This document shows, piece by piece, positions 21,715-33,581 of a DNA stretch of 64,000 bases. Origin of the DNA: Copromyces sp. CBS 386.78. Taxonomy: Eukaryota; Ascomycota; Sordariomycetes; Sordariales; Sordariaceae. The stretch is from positions 248,001 through 312,000 of the forward strand of contig MU839095.1 in the NCBI GenBank assembly GCA_030685235.1. The letters run 5' to 3'. A model generated the notes under the pieces. That model was not told the origin of the DNA and made no database searches. It was given only the letters and a program-made list of their open reading frames with translations. The position numbers and the translations under genes are program-made. Positions within the stretch are counted from its first letter, which is position 1. Each line of letters opens with the position of its first letter.

Positions 21715-22164
21715 GAATGGTCAGATGCTTACTTGGGATCTCAAATTTGGATGGGTATGGTCTGCACTCGGACATGGGCAAAACAAAAGAAACAGAAGAC
21801 TGGCTGGCTAGATGTCTTGTGTGTGTGTTTTTGTTGCGTCGATAGATATAGTAGTTTGTGGTTCTTAATATTTATTCTCCTATTCACGCTTTCAGTCCAC
21901 CGCTTGGAAACCTTGTGATGCTGATTTCGATCAAACCCACCTTGGAGTGTGATGCAGAACGTAATTGTTGCTCCACAACTTGTTCAAGACTACCCAGGGC
22001 GACCAACTACCAAAGAACAAGAAAGTAAAAAGAGAGACATCCGCCATGTCTCGTACCTCATGTACCACATACCCAAAAAGAAGAAACTGGATCCACCCGG
22101 CCCGCAAAACGCCAAAAATACCCAAACACTCAGAGACATGCCCACCCTTGTCAGCCAGTCACTC
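21715..22164. other. Convergent intergenic spacer
   Basis: This 450-bp region lies between two converging genes. It presumably holds their 3' untranslated regions. No gene or repeat is seen. Confidence 0.5.
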
Positions 22165-23616
22165 CTAATCGGACAACATCTTCAACACACTCCTCAACCC
22201 TTCCTGCCAGTTCAAACCCCCTCCAGGGCCATCAAACACCCTATCCCTCTCCATCGTCCTCTTCTCCCACACCGAATCCCCTCCCCTCCCTCTCTCCACC
22301 TTTGTAGTGTTAAACCCCCTCGCCATAGCACTCCCCATCATTGCCGCCGCCCCAGCACCCGCTGCTTTCCCACTACCACCACCACCACCACCCCCAGAAG
22401 AACCACCAACAATCCCACCAAGCCCAATCCCATCCCTCGCCAACCTCGCCACCTCCCCGACGGCACCAAGAGAGTCACCAGCAGAGTATTTGGCCGCCAA
22501 GGCTAGCAATCTATCAACAATCTTCGGTAGCCTGATGCCCAGCTTAGCCAGTAAGCCCGTCAAAGCGCCGCCGGTGATGAGCGGCATGATGGCTAGCATG
22601 AAGACTTTCATCGGGTGGCGCTGGGCGTAGTAGGCCAGGTCGCGGAGGAGGCGCTTGAGCTTTTTGAGCAGCTTTTTGATGAGGCGCGGGCGGGGGGAGC
22701 GTTTGTAGAAGGACGAGGAGGAGGATGAGGAGCGGCCTGTGTGATGTGCTGTTAGTATGGAGAGGGGGTTAAAAAGAGGAAGGGGGGTGGGGGGGGAGGG
22801 AAGAGGGAAGAGGTAAAACATACGGAACTTGGCAAAGAAGGAACTCCGCCTTCCCGAAGACGAAGAAGATTTGAAGAACGATGGTCGTTTGGGAGGCTTT
22901 TCCGGTCTGCCGCTGTCACGGTGGCTGCTGCGCGGGGTGCCACCGCCGAAAGTGTCGAGAAGTCGGCTGCTGTTATGTCGACTGAGAGAGAAGTAGTCGC
23001 GCGGAGCCTGTCCGTCGCTTTCCCCGCCGTACATGTCATGCCCGCCGCCACGGGACTTGGGAGTCTTGGGCGGAGATGAGCGCCGCGGGCTCGGGTTGTC
23101 AGAGTCGGAGTCGGTTCCGTAGCCCATACCGTCGAGGTCGTCGTCGTCGCCGAGGAGAAGAGAGGCTAGGAAGTTGACTAGGCCTCCTGCTCCTCCCTGT
23201 CCTGCTCTCGCTTCCCCTTCGGGTCCTCCTCTCGGTACTACTGCCCTTTCTTCACCTCTATAACTCTCCTGCCTCTCCGCTCTATAACTCTCCTGCCTCC
23301 GTCTGCGCCCACTGCTGTCACTGGCATCCGGAGCAGAATAAAGGGCCCTTGATGGCGGTGGTGATTGCTCTCGCTCCCGCTCCCGCTCCCGTTCGCGGTC
23401 CCTGATCTCTCGTTCTTTTTGGCGTTCTACTTCTCGCTCTCGTTCCCTGGATTCCCGCTCCCGTTCCGAGTCTCGCCTTTTAAGGTCCCGGTCTCGGTCC
23501 TTGGTTTCGCTTTGTTCCTTGATCTTTCGGGACGATGAAGACCGGTGCGAGGGCTTTGGCCTTTTCGACTTTGATGAACGGCTGGAGAACATGGAACCTT
23601 CGCCGAAGAGACCCAT
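22165..23616 (-). CDS. Basic, Arg/Ser-rich protein with a C-terminal hydrophobic segment; function unknown
   Basis: I do not recognise the family. Two exons (23616-22824 and 22736-22165) give 454 residues. The 87-nt intron has a GTATGT donor, an ATACTAAC branch site and a CACAG acceptor. The intron is a multiple of three, so the unspliced frame is also open, but its translation (FPLPSPPTPLPLF) looks non-coding. The N-terminal third is almost entirely Arg, Glu, Ser and Asp, with long RER repeats predicted to form a charged helix. Then comes a Gly/Ala segment with VNFLASLLLGDDDD and a Ser-rich part. A conserved-looking block, RPRLIKKLLKKLKRLL followed by DLAYYAQRHPMKVF, leads into a hydrophobic stretch at about residues 305-330 (IMPLITGGALTGLLA). 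It could be a nuclear or organelle membrane protein. The tail is Gly-rich. Confidence 0.8.
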   Translation of the reverse strand: MGLFGEGSMFSSRSSKSKRPKPSHRSSSSRKIKEQSETKDRDRDLKRRDSERERESREREREVERQKEREIRDREREREREREQSPPPSRALYSAPDASDSSGRRRRQESYRAERQESYRGEERAVVPRGGPEGEARAGQGGAGGLVNFLASLLLGDDDDLDGMGYGTDSDSDNPSPRRSSPPKTPKSRGGGHDMYGGESDGQAPRDYFSLSRHNSSRLLDTFGGGTPRSSHRDSGRPEKPPKRPSFFKSSSSSGRRSSFFAKFRMFYLFPLPSPPTPLPLFNPLSILTAHHTGRSSSSSSSFYKRSPRPRLIKKLLKKLKRLLRDLAYYAQRHPMKVFMLAIMPLITGGALTGLLAKLGIRLPKIVDRLLALAAKYSAGDSLGAVGEVARLARDGIGLGGIVGGSSGGGGGGGSGKAAGAGAAAMMGSAMARGFNTTKVERGRGGDSVWEKRTMERDRVFDGPGGGLNWQEGLRSVLKMLSD

Positions 23617-25159
23617 GTTGGCGGTTTGGGTTGGGTTTATTTCGATGTGTGTTTATATGTGAAACGACTTCTTGCGAGCGGGCAGTGTTGTACTGCTTTT
23701 TTGGGTCAAAGTTGGAATACGGTAGCGTTGTTCTCGTCTCGATCTTCTTCAACCGGATTGCTGGTAAAAGTTTGGTTCTTCGAGAAAAAGATTGGATTGC
23801 TTCCACGCAGGTCCGGGCCGTTTAGGTTCGTTCTGAAAGTGGAGGAAAATGGCCCTCTCTTCGACCAACAGGAAGCGGTTTGACGTGTCCGGGGAAGGGC
23901 GGGAAGAATGTTGTGAGCTGAATGAGTTTCCTCTTTCAGGATTCGAAATCTGCAAAGCGATTGACAGACATATGTATCGCTGTCTCTTGAATTGCTGCCG
24001 TGGCAAGTCTGGAACGCGTTGTCACCAAACTTCAAGACTCGCTCGACCTTGTTGCATGTATAAGTGAACGGTAGCAGGATAAAATGAAACACGGTTGAGA
24101 TTGGAGAGGGGATTGGTTCTCTCGAAACCTATCATGCCTTTGCCAGCCCAAACAGTGCCGACATTCCCAAGGATGGTAGCCCTATGGCCAGTATGTAATT
24201 CAACCCCGTTCACGTCAGTTTCTGTTTCTCACCGCTGGAAATCCATGAGGCTGGGCTCGCTGGGGCTTGTTGAGGTCTGCGAGTGGACGCCAGGCCTCGA
24301 GACTGGACTTGGGATCGCAGGACCGTCTACCCCTGAAATTGTGACCCTTGTTCACAGTTGGGATCTCGGGCTCGGCACCCATGGCACCAACAGCCCTGGC
24401 AGAATGAGAGCCCAACATTGGATGGAAACCCGCGAGTGGGGATAAGCGGTCACAGTGAAGCGGGGAGCCGGGGGCGACCTTTTGGAGAAGCGAGCTCTCG
24501 ACTAGGAGGTGGTTGTTGTTGTTCTTGTTGGTAAGGATTGCTGAGAGAGTGAGTGCGTCTTGGACCGAGGGTTTGATGAATCATTTGTTTATGATTGAAA
24601 CTAAGACGCCTACAGTGCGACATCAAACAGTGAAAGCCAAAGCATTATGTGAGATCACGACTGTTTTGGATGCTGTGTCGTAAAATCTCGAAACGACAAG
24701 GTCGGGAGAACTTCAAAGCTGAGCGCTCGCCTGCGATAAGCGATGTCAACCGAATTCACTACACTACAGAGGGTGGGGTAGTCTGTACCTGATTAAGCCA
24801 CACGTGGCACAAATTCAAACCGTAGAGCTTCCACTTGAACTAATGACTTTTACTTCTTTGCAGATACTTAGTTTCACTTCTTACAGTAAAGCATGCCGTG
24901 ATAGGTGCTACATATGTAACGCTGGTAAAAATACACATGTACAATTTGCGTAGGTAGGTACGACTTGACCGCGTAAGGCTCCATCACTGCGAGCTTGAGA
25001 CTGGTCCTGCCATGCAGGGGTAGGTTAGGATGAAAGCGCGGGGCATGGACCTCATTGCCCGGCTTCCACTCTCGTTGATTCTTGCAACTTGCAACACCCC
25101 GCCATCACAAGCTCCCTTATTCTACACTTCGCTCTTTTCCAGAATATCGATCGATCAAG
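23617..25159. other. Divergent intergenic region
   Basis: This 1.5-kb region presumably holds the promoters of the basic protein gene (-) and the thioredoxin-like gene (+). No protein gene or repeat is supported. Confidence 0.55.
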
Positions 25160-26358
25160 ATGGTGTCGGCCGCAGTCGAAATCCAGAGCCCAGCGGAATG
25201 GAGTTCCCTTCTGGATGCCACGAAAATCGTCGTGGTACTATGTAAGTCCTACTCCTACCCCAGTCGTTCGAGGAAGCGATCCCCCCGTCATGAACTAGAT
25301 ACCATGGTGGTATCCAACTTCGCCGTTCACGTTTCTTCACGCACGATATCTCTCCCCAGAGGTGCGCGGTTCGTTAAAATGGCTTGCTGACATGGCTACT
25401 TCCCAGTTTACTCCCCCAGTAACGCGGCCTCGCTGGAAGCTATCCACATCCTCGAACACCACTCCCAAGGCCTCGAAGGGCACGGCACGGTCTTGGAGCT
25501 TGCAAAGGTCAACGTGGACGAGTTGAAGGCGATTAAGAGTGCCTACAGCATCACGCAACTCCCGACAACCATGCTCTTTCAGAACGGCAAGGAAATCGAC
25601 AAGGTTTCCGGCGACAACGTTCCAAGATTGACGCACTTGATTGAGAAACTCAAACGCGCAGTTGACTCGGCAAAGACCGAAAAGGCAAGCGGGAGCTCCA
25701 GCAGCTGGAAGGGCGCCGCCCTTCCCCGCGGATACGTGGATGTCACCGATCAGGTTGAGCTCAACCGGTCTGAACTCTTGAACGTCGACACAGACACCGG
25801 TGGCGTCCGGGTGCTTTTTTCAAGCGAAAAGCCAAGTGCCTTGTCTGGAGGCAAAGCAACCGCGAAGGATTGGGTAGAAAGTGATACCGACGACCAACTG
25901 CTGCTCTTCATGCCCTTCCAGTCCATGCTCAAGTTGCATACTCTCCAGGTTGGTTCTGCAAAAGATTTGGGTAAACGTCGAATCGCTCAACTGACGTCAT
26001 CTTACAGATCACCTCCCTTCCCCCCACTGATGATGACGACGACGAGGCACCGATGAGGCCGAAGACGATCAAGCTCTTTGTCAACAAGCCGCACAATCTC
26101 GGGTTCGACGAGGCAGAGGACCTTCAAGCCACGCAAGATATCGAGCTGTCAGAGAGTGACTGGAACAAGGAAGGAACTGCCAGCATTCCTTTGCGTTACG
26201 TCCGGTTTCAAAACATCAACACCTTGGTTCTGTTTGTTGTGAATGGCGACGGTGACAGCGAGAAGGTCAGGATTGATAGGCTGAGGCTCATTGGAGAGTC
26301 AGGAGCAGCCAGAGATATGGGCAAACTGGAGAAGATCGGTGATCTCCCGGGCGAGTAG
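25160..26358 (+). CDS. Thioredoxin-like protein with C-terminal PITH domain (TXNL1 type), lacking the CXXC active site
   Basis: TXNL1-type proteins join an N-terminal thioredoxin fold to a PITH domain that docks on the 26S proteasome. Three exons, 25160-25241, 25407-25948 and 26008-26358, give 324 residues. Donors are GTAAGT and GTTGGT, and acceptors are CCCAG and TACAG. Residues 1 to about 110 form the thioredoxin-like fold: EWSSLLDATKIVVVLF, LAKVNVDELKAIKSAYSI, the cis-Pro motif TQLPTTMLFQNGKEI and a final helix. At the usual WCGPC site the protein reads FYSPSNAASLEAI, so both redox cysteines are absent. The PITH domain (about 135-310) includes LNRSELLNVD, DQLLLFMPFQSMLKLHTL, RPKTIKLFVNKP, SIPLRYVRFQNINTLVLFV and the closing DRLRLIGESG. 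It is thus probably a binding protein and not a reductase. Identification is strong. Confidence 0.92.
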
Positions 26359-29300
26359 AAGGGAGGTTTGACGAGGCATGGTACGGTCGGTTAGAGCGTC
26401 AGATATTGAGCATTCAGATACCACTAATATCAGACAGCAGGCGTTTTGATCGTGCCAAGGGAACGAACATGCGCATTGCAAAACATCCAGTCCCATATCC
26501 GAAGTATGAGTACCTTTCACAGATCTGTACGCCATCGAGGTGCTAGAGGCACAGTCTTATAGCAAGTCATTTTACGCACAGCACCACGATGGTGAATGGA
26601 CGGGTAGGCAAACAATATGTCGGTACCAGAATGTGTAAATTTACACAGCCGTGGTTGACCACGACATCCTGATAGCCACACATGACGTGCAATCAACACG
26701 GTGACGCCAATTCAGTCGCGGAGCTGGTCTTAAGACAATGCTCGCAGTCACCAAAATGACATCAATGCCTGGTTGTTTTACGCTTAACAGTCAAATAAAG
26801 TAGCCCCAGATAAGAATGTCCGATCTCTTCATCACCATCCAGCCCTAAGGGGTTGTTTCTCGATGGACTGACTGACAAGGAAATCGGTCTGCAATATGTT
26901 TCATCTAGGCCACGACTGACGCGACGCTTTCACAGAATCTCCCGAGGGAGATGAAAACGAAGCAACACGGGTAATGTTTGAATGAGTCGTGACCGCCGCA
27001 CGAAGAAAAAAAAAGAAGAGAAAAGAGGGAGGAAAAGAAAGTTCGGTTGCAGGTCTTGATAAAGCAAAATTTTAGTGGAGCGTCTGGGACAGCTTAGTCA
27101 GGATGCTTGCTCCACATTTTTGGGATTTGAGGTGGGCTCAGCATATCAAACCAATCAACATTCTTCCTGGTCTCTGAGGTGCTGACAGCTGGCAGAGCAT
27201 TCGGCCACTCACCTTTCGGTCTTGGCATATCTGTTGCGCCGTAGCATTCTGCGGTCAGCCAATGTCACAAGTCCCGAGTCGACTTCTAGAATCTGGAATC
27301 TTGACGCCGTCCCAGGATCCAGATTCTCAGCACCAACCGACCACACACTGTCAGCGCCGCTTCCAACTGCCTACCACTTCCACCACTGAAGCTTCGGATG
27401 CTTCAATATCGTTGGCGGGCATTGGAGTCCCCGTCCTGGTGATGTCTCCTGTCTTGTGTGACCCCTCCTCCGCGTCGAGTCCTTCATTCTTCGCAGCCAC
27501 TGAGCCAGGCAATTCAGGTCCTTGGGGCCCTGACAAGCCTGACCAAAGCAGAAGCTGAACTCTTGATTGCTCACATATGGGATAGTATGTTACAGCGCAA
27601 AACGACGGGCCACATCATCTCGGGTTCGATTTCCCTTTTCCTCGCCTATTGTCTTTGAAACTCTACACATGGGGCATTGCTCCGTACAGAGTGGCATCGT
27701 TTGAGCTCAAATGTCCCAGCCGAGGGAAGCATGTGTGGACGGTGTGTGCTCGTTCCGCCCAGCATAACATCGTCTCTCAACTAACACATATTGTCGCCCA
27801 CGCCCCGAGCCTCCAAGTCGCCGGTCGATTAAGATTATGCGAAACAAGCATGCGAGGATCCATCAGCGCGCCAGCGTTTGGCCATCGCATAACCGTAATG
27901 ACTGATCGTCGTCTCCCACATCGTCTCGTGTGTGCGTGGGGTGTTCTGAAGGGACAGTCTTTGCCGTCGCTGAACTCAAGCCCAGCTACGAGCTGATCCA
28001 TGGATCCTGGTGTTACCCTTCGGATGTCCTACCCATCCGTAACAATGTCCACAATGTATTGGATATTGAACAGGGCGCAAAGAGAAAGAGGCGTTCATAT
28101 CGGAATTGACGCATGCTATACGATATTCCGAATAACACAATGGCATATCCGCCGCAACTAGTTCCTACGCCTCGTCTGTTTCTACTCCATCAACTACTCA
28201 GGCCCGGAATCAGCACTAACAACTGTGCCTGTCATCCACTCCATGGCTAGACCCAGAACTGGCATTCTCAAGCTCCAAAAGCTTCAAGAGTCGGCTCTCT
28301 ACTTTGATGCCACCTACAAGTAAGAGTCTAGTCATTCGCTAGTACTGTGCTATAAGCTCTGGCAGACAAGTTCAAGTAATATCCCCGCTGCCCTCGACGT
28401 CGTCTCATCGAAGCACTACGTACGCGTCCGGTCCAGCCGCTTGACCCCTACCCCTCGGCTCCAACACCACCGCGTACACTGCAACTCTGTTTCGACGGCA
28501 CGTTACCATGGCTCCAAGCTCGGTAAGCCTGGATACTAATGAATTGAAACGCTGCAGGCATACAAGGCGGTCCCTATATGCTAAGAATAGCTCATACCAG
28601 TCCCTAGTCATGTATCGTCCGTCTGCTTGTCCACTAATAACTAACCCAGTGTTTCTTCTGAATCGAGTCCCCTTACAGCTAAGTTCGCAATCACCTGTCT
28701 ACCACCACGGTGTCCAAGGACCCCTCCAGTACGGAGTACCCTTTCATTCCGCTTCTAGGTCACCGGGACCCGTCCGAACGGCATCACTGTTCGATTTTCA
28801 ATGGCCAAAGGTATGGATATCGTGGATCCCGCCCTGATTCAAGGTATGACATGAACATGACAAACCTCGACAATGCCTAGCGGCAACCGGCGGTCGTCAG
28901 ACGATTCTTGAATCAACACCCGGCATGTTGGTGCCTGTTCTAGGTGGTCCACAGCTAGTCTAGTGTTAGAGCGTCCTCCTTGCGGCAGGTCTCGCCTCTC
29001 CATCCTAATGTGCTTGCTCCAGTCATGGGCACGCCTTACCGTGTAGAGCAACTCGCATAGCCCGGTCTCCTAGCGTTGGGCAAGTTCTGCTCTTCCTTGT
29101 TCCTAACAAGTTTTCCTCAAACGTTCGCGCACTTGGGTGTTGGCTTACCTCGCACGCCTGGTTAGCTTTAAATTGTCTAGAAACTGACGGTCGGTTCGTC
29201 ACTGAAAATGGCTTGTCAAGTGACGGAGCTGAATTTCACAGGTACGGGGCGAGCCCAAACCTTAGATCATATGTATCTGATCCTTCGACGCATCTTTACA

Positions 29301-29814
29301 CTCGTATCGACTTTCTCTTTCTTCCTAGCCACTTGACCGTATCAAGATTAGATGACGTGATACAAAGCCCTTGTTTACGGCTTGTGACTTTCTTGATTCG
29401 CTGTTCTTAGGGCTAGTCATCAACTAGGAGATATAAGAGTTCCACGTCGTTGACACCTTATTGTGGTAAATTCCCCTCTCTATCTAAGGCCACGTTGTCG
29501 TGGCCAGTTCGTCAGCCTGTTAATAAATGGTGGTACAGACTTGATCGGAACACATCGAAAACGGCACTTAAGACCTTTCCGCCTCTCGAGTTACTCGTCC
29601 ATTTCGAGTGTCAGTTCGAATACCTGCGGTGAAAGATCGTGGAAGGCGTGACCAAACGATATCTGTCTAGCACGGTTCAGGAGCGACAACACTATCACCA
29701 TTTCGCAAGACCGAATACATCCCGACGAGTTCTGTGAATTCTATTTGTCTTCCAAGTGAAGACTCTCGCAATCGGCAGCTACATTCAGCACGATACGAAT
29801 AAACAGCACTCACA
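26359..29814. other. Long intergenic region without a supportable gene
   Basis: In these 3.4 kb all open frames are short and lack recognisable domains. A possible small exon at about 28243-28319 (MARPRTGILKLQKLQESALY, ending at an AAGTAAGAG donor-like site) could not be extended. Base composition is ordinary, so this does not look like RIPped transposon sequence. It may contain an unrecognised multi-exon gene or decayed sequence. Confidence 0.5.
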
Positions 29815-31686
29815 ATGCATTATGATCATTACGGCGCCCATCAGTGCTGTCCAGTCAACTCGATGGAGAAATTTACCAACTTCCAACGGCTACCGGCCGA
29901 GTTGCGAAACATCATATGGGAGTTCTCTTTGCCAGAACCACGGGTCTACGAGGTTTTAGATGCACCAAACTCAAAGCAAAAGACCCCTCCCCATGAAGGT
30001 TTGATGTTTGCCAACATCCATCCAGAACCTCCGCCAGCCTTAGCAGCCGTGTGTCGCGAGAGTCGATCTTTTGTTCTTCACAACTACAAGCCTTTGACAT
30101 TGGGGAGGACAACCAAATATGTCGACCTGTCTCGAGATGTCCTCCTTCTTGAGCCGTACCTACTCGTCAAGAGGCTTCATCGCACTCTCCATTTCATGAG
30201 CCAAATCCCGCTACTTCGAGATAACATCAACCGCCTCGCGCTCGGGACATCCTACGGCATCTACACGGGTATCTGCCATCCAGTATTGAGCTGGAAGGTA
30301 TCCAAGACCAATATGGGAAAACTGCTTACCAACCTGGCGAAGTTTCCACGACTCAAGGTCCTCATTTTCATCGTGCACCAGGAGTTTCAATTCGAGTTCG
30401 ACTTTCGGTTCCCCGGCACCATGACACCCATCCCCAATCATCCACTCCAACACTCCGTTTCGACCACTCTGCAACCTCTCTTCACAACTGGACCTACCGC
30501 CACTGGATTTCCGTCCCCCATCAGCAGCGGTAGCAGCAGCATCATTTCACCGTCAAGATTATCATCAAGCAATCCCATCCCGACGCTCGCAGAGCCAGCC
30601 AGCAATGGTCTGCATTTTGATTCCACCAGCTGCAACAGGAATGGCAACAACAACAACAAGAACACCATCGCAAACCGCAGTAGTGGCCTCTACACACCAC
30701 CAAACTCATCATCGTTGGCATTTCCGTCTCTTCCACCGCCGCCACCATATCCTTATCATCAACACCCGAACACAGCTCACTTACCACCACCTCTCCTCCC
30801 CCTCCCTTTACTCCTCCAACAACAACAGCAGCAGCAGCAGCAACACCAACACCAACAACCTCAACCGCCTCCTCAACCACAACGTCCCCAACTAGTCCAC
30901 CAAGCCTACCGCTTCAAATTCGACATCGAAGCCAACATCAACCACGCTCCTCGACGGCCGCACCTCAACGAACTGCTTTATTACCCGCTTGACATAGAGG
31001 TCGAGCAGGACAAAGATGACGATGGAGATGGTGAGAATTTCGATTATTATAACTTCACTGGCATCAGCGGGAGCGGTAACAACGCCAACACCAGCAGCAA
31101 CAACCCTGGATGGATGAACAACTACGACGAAGACGTAACAGGAGACGTACGAATAGGAGGAAGAGATAGCGGAGGCGGAGGCAGTGGCGAGTGGTCCGAT
31201 CCGTGGCCGACCAATGACGACTGGCGACGATTTCGACGACGGTTTCAAAGGGCTGTGAGGCAGAGTTTGGAGGTTATGGAACGGAATAGGTTGGCTTGTT
31301 TGGCGGCTGCTGCTGCTGCTGCTGCTGCTGCTGCCGCGGCCGAGGCTGAGAACGAAAACAGTGGTAGTAAAAAGCAAGTTGGAAAAGGTGGGAAAGGGAA
31401 CAGCAGTGGTAGCGGACGGGGAAGGAGATCTGGGAAGGGATCGACGACGACAACCACAAAAGCCACCGAGAAAAGCGGCAGCGGTGGCCGTGCTGTTGCT
31501 CCTAGTAAGGAGGCAGAATGGGAATGGGAAGGACAAAGAGAAAGGGATTCCTTTTTGGGACTGGGACGGGGAGGGATGTCAGGGACGTCAAGGGGGAAGG
31601 TAGCGAAGCATGCTACGAGGATTCGGATACCGGCTATCAAGGGGGCGAGTTTGCTTTGGCGGTATACAAGGGGCGGGTATGTGTGA
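29815..31686 (+). CDS. 2EXR-domain protein with long low-complexity C-terminus
   Basis: This single exon encodes 623 residues. The N-terminal 2EXR domain (about residues 20-190) begins FQRLPAELRNIIWEFSLPEP, continues with ALAAVCRESRSFVLHNY, and has the DLSRDVLLLEPYLL and LIFIVHQEF segments typical of this fungus-expanded family. Its molecular function is unknown. The remaining two thirds is disordered. It includes Ser/Pro-rich stretches, a QQQQQQQQHQHQQPQPPPQ tract (about 336-354), an acidic patch with DKDDDGDGENF, a run of about 14 alanines from a GCT repeat near 31305-31336, and a Gly/Ser/Lys/Thr-rich tail. The start codon lies in CACAATG. 2EXR genes are often numerous and variable between strains. 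Confidence 0.87.
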   Translation: MHYDHYGAHQCCPVNSMEKFTNFQRLPAELRNIIWEFSLPEPRVYEVLDAPNSKQKTPPHEGLMFANIHPEPPPALAAVCRESRSFVLHNYKPLTLGRTTKYVDLSRDVLLLEPYLLVKRLHRTLHFMSQIPLLRDNINRLALGTSYGIYTGICHPVLSWKVSKTNMGKLLTNLAKFPRLKVLIFIVHQEFQFEFDFRFPGTMTPIPNHPLQHSVSTTLQPLFTTGPTATGFPSPISSGSSSIISPSRLSSSNPIPTLAEPASNGLHFDSTSCNRNGNNNNKNTIANRSSGLYTPPNSSSLAFPSLPPPPPYPYHQHPNTAHLPPPLLPLPLLLQQQQQQQQQHQHQQPQPPPQPQRPQLVHQAYRFKFDIEANINHAPRRPHLNELLYYPLDIEVEQDKDDDGDGENFDYYNFTGISGSGNNANTSSNNPGWMNNYDEDVTGDVRIGGRDSGGGGSGEWSDPWPTNDDWRRFRRRFQRAVRQSLEVMERNRLACLAAAAAAAAAAAAAEAENENSGSKKQVGKGGKGNSSGSGRGRRSGKGSTTTTTKATEKSGSGGRAVAPSKEAEWEWEGQRERDSFLGLGRGGMSGTSRGKVAKHATRIRIPAIKGASLLWRYTRGGYV

Positions 31687-33581
31687 CTGTTTACTGTTGT
31701 GTGTTGGGTAACGTGGGAGAAGGGAGGGTAGAGGAGATTTCTGTTGTCTGACAGGAGCTGTGACCTGAGGTAACGGCCGTTGGAAATGTGGTGGAGTCTT
31801 GCTGGCTGGGTACGGGGTTTGACGTTTTCGGCTTACGGGGATCATCTCTATGTTTGGCACAATTAGAGGGTAGGAGTATCTTCAAACAGTCTTGCCAGAC
31901 TCGGTCTGATGGGTGCAACGGTTTTACATGGACTGGCTATCCATTTACTGCACAAAGTTAGATATTACTCTTCACTCTTTCCTAAAACATGCAACTATCA
32001 CCAACATCATCCATGTTTCGCCATGCGTGCAGTTCAATACTGGTTTGTTTGTTAGCTCCAGACCTCGGGTCGGCTCTTCCAGGCATATTCATGCCTGACT
32101 GACTCGTTTAGTCTGTTCGATTGATGCGTAATCTTGCATACGCTAATTCCGAAATGCATATATTGTATTCAATCTTCTTGGTACCTTTTCCAGCCGCTCT
32201 CAACTATTCAATTTTTTCCCCTGAGCTTTGGGGCAGTTCGAGATATATTTCGTCTAGTAGACCGGGAGTATCAAACTAACAAACAAACCAGCACTGGATT
32301 ATACAGGTGAAGTTCCGGTCAGTGTCTCTGGTCGGTCACTCATGGAACTCACCGAGGCCACATACTTGACGACTACCTGACTAGTCCTTTCCACGTTCAC
32401 CTACGTGTAAGTCCGAACGAAGATGGCGTGAAGTTGAGTACCCCCACCGAGTAAAACTATTTATATCTTGTACTAGGAGGTTGGGGCACGCTGCCGGCAA
32501 AATGTGTTCACATACATACATACATAGCGGGGAGATCCGGCACGGGATGACGACGCGGGACGGTATTGACCGGAAGCAAAAAGATAAGCGAGAGAAAACC
32601 GAAAGCCTGGGTGTCGGGTTTGGAGAGGTAGGGAAGGCTGAGCTGATCAAGTCTTTCCGAACAGGCTGATGGCGTTGAAACTTCCCGATGACTCCAAGCA
32701 TCTCTGGAAGGTCATGGATGCACTCCGCTGTGTCAAAGATACCTGTACCGTTTATTCTCATATTTTGCTGACAACTCCAATGTAATGAACAAGACAGATT
32801 ACCACCGAAATGTGTCCGAGTATCCCAAGGACCGAATCACTCAGAAGCGAGACGTCAATGCCCGGTGAGTGATGAGAAAGAAGGTGTAAGTTGGTTGCCT
32901 ACGTGGAACCTTCCGAATCCGGCAAGTGGTTGAATGACAAGGACGAGGATATCATGTCCATAGTATGTATCCTCGCATTTTGGAAGGGAACGGGCTGCAT
33001 TTAATACAGCAGCGTTACAAGGCTCATATTATATGCGTAATAAGTGAAGCAGATAGATGAGGGGACTTGAAACTGTCGGGGGGGCAACAATCCCTTGGAC
33101 CGTGACTTCAGTTGTCTTCATACAGAACCCCGAGAATGAACCAAATTGCCAGTTTAAACCCGAACACTGAAATTCCACATGTAACCCTACAAGACCCATT
33201 TTTCTCAAGCAGGGACCAATGGGAGTCGTGCTCTGCTGACAGAAGCTGGATGCATGGCAGCTGGGAGCAACTGTCACAGGCACGCCACGATAGCTTTCAG
33301 GACCTAGCATTGTTCACACTTCACCCAATTCGGAAGGACGGTACGTTTGCATTGCGACTTTTTCTCTTGTCAAAGTGTCATCAGTCATCACAATTATGCT
33401 TCCAATCACGAACTTCTCATAACATCGTAGTATTTTCACCGGTCCTCTGCCATTATTTTCCCTCATTTTCGAGGACTGAGAGAACCGCGTCTGAGCGTCG
33501 CCCTCAAGGCCGAGACACTAGAGATCCATCTCACTTTCACATCTCGGATACCCTCCCGGACTATATACGCTTCCTCTCGAG
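31687..33581. other. Intergenic region between 2EXR and MFS genes
   Basis: It holds MITE copy C (32030-32301). No protein gene is supported; the longest open frame (33112-33642) overlaps the MFS start in another frame and has no domain. Confidence 0.55.
32030..32301. mobile_element. MITE family 1, copy C
   Basis: This is a 272-bp element with inverted ends carrying AATACTGGTTTGTTTGTTAG at the left and the inverted form, with transitions, at the right. The right border has TA (32302-32303). The left border has TG, as if TA had changed. The interior aligns with copy E: CGAGACC/CCAGACC just inside the left end, and a GTTCGAGATATATTTCGTC-like block near the right. Confidence 0.78.

Noticed and set aside
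27610..27635. GGTTCGATTTCCC resembling a tRNA T-arm
   Set aside because: No acceptor stem, D-arm or anticodon arm could be fitted around it.
30542..31536. Several antisense frames opposite the 2EXR gene
   Set aside because: They arise from the low-complexity codons of the plus-strand gene (poly-Ala read as other homopolymers) and have no domain.
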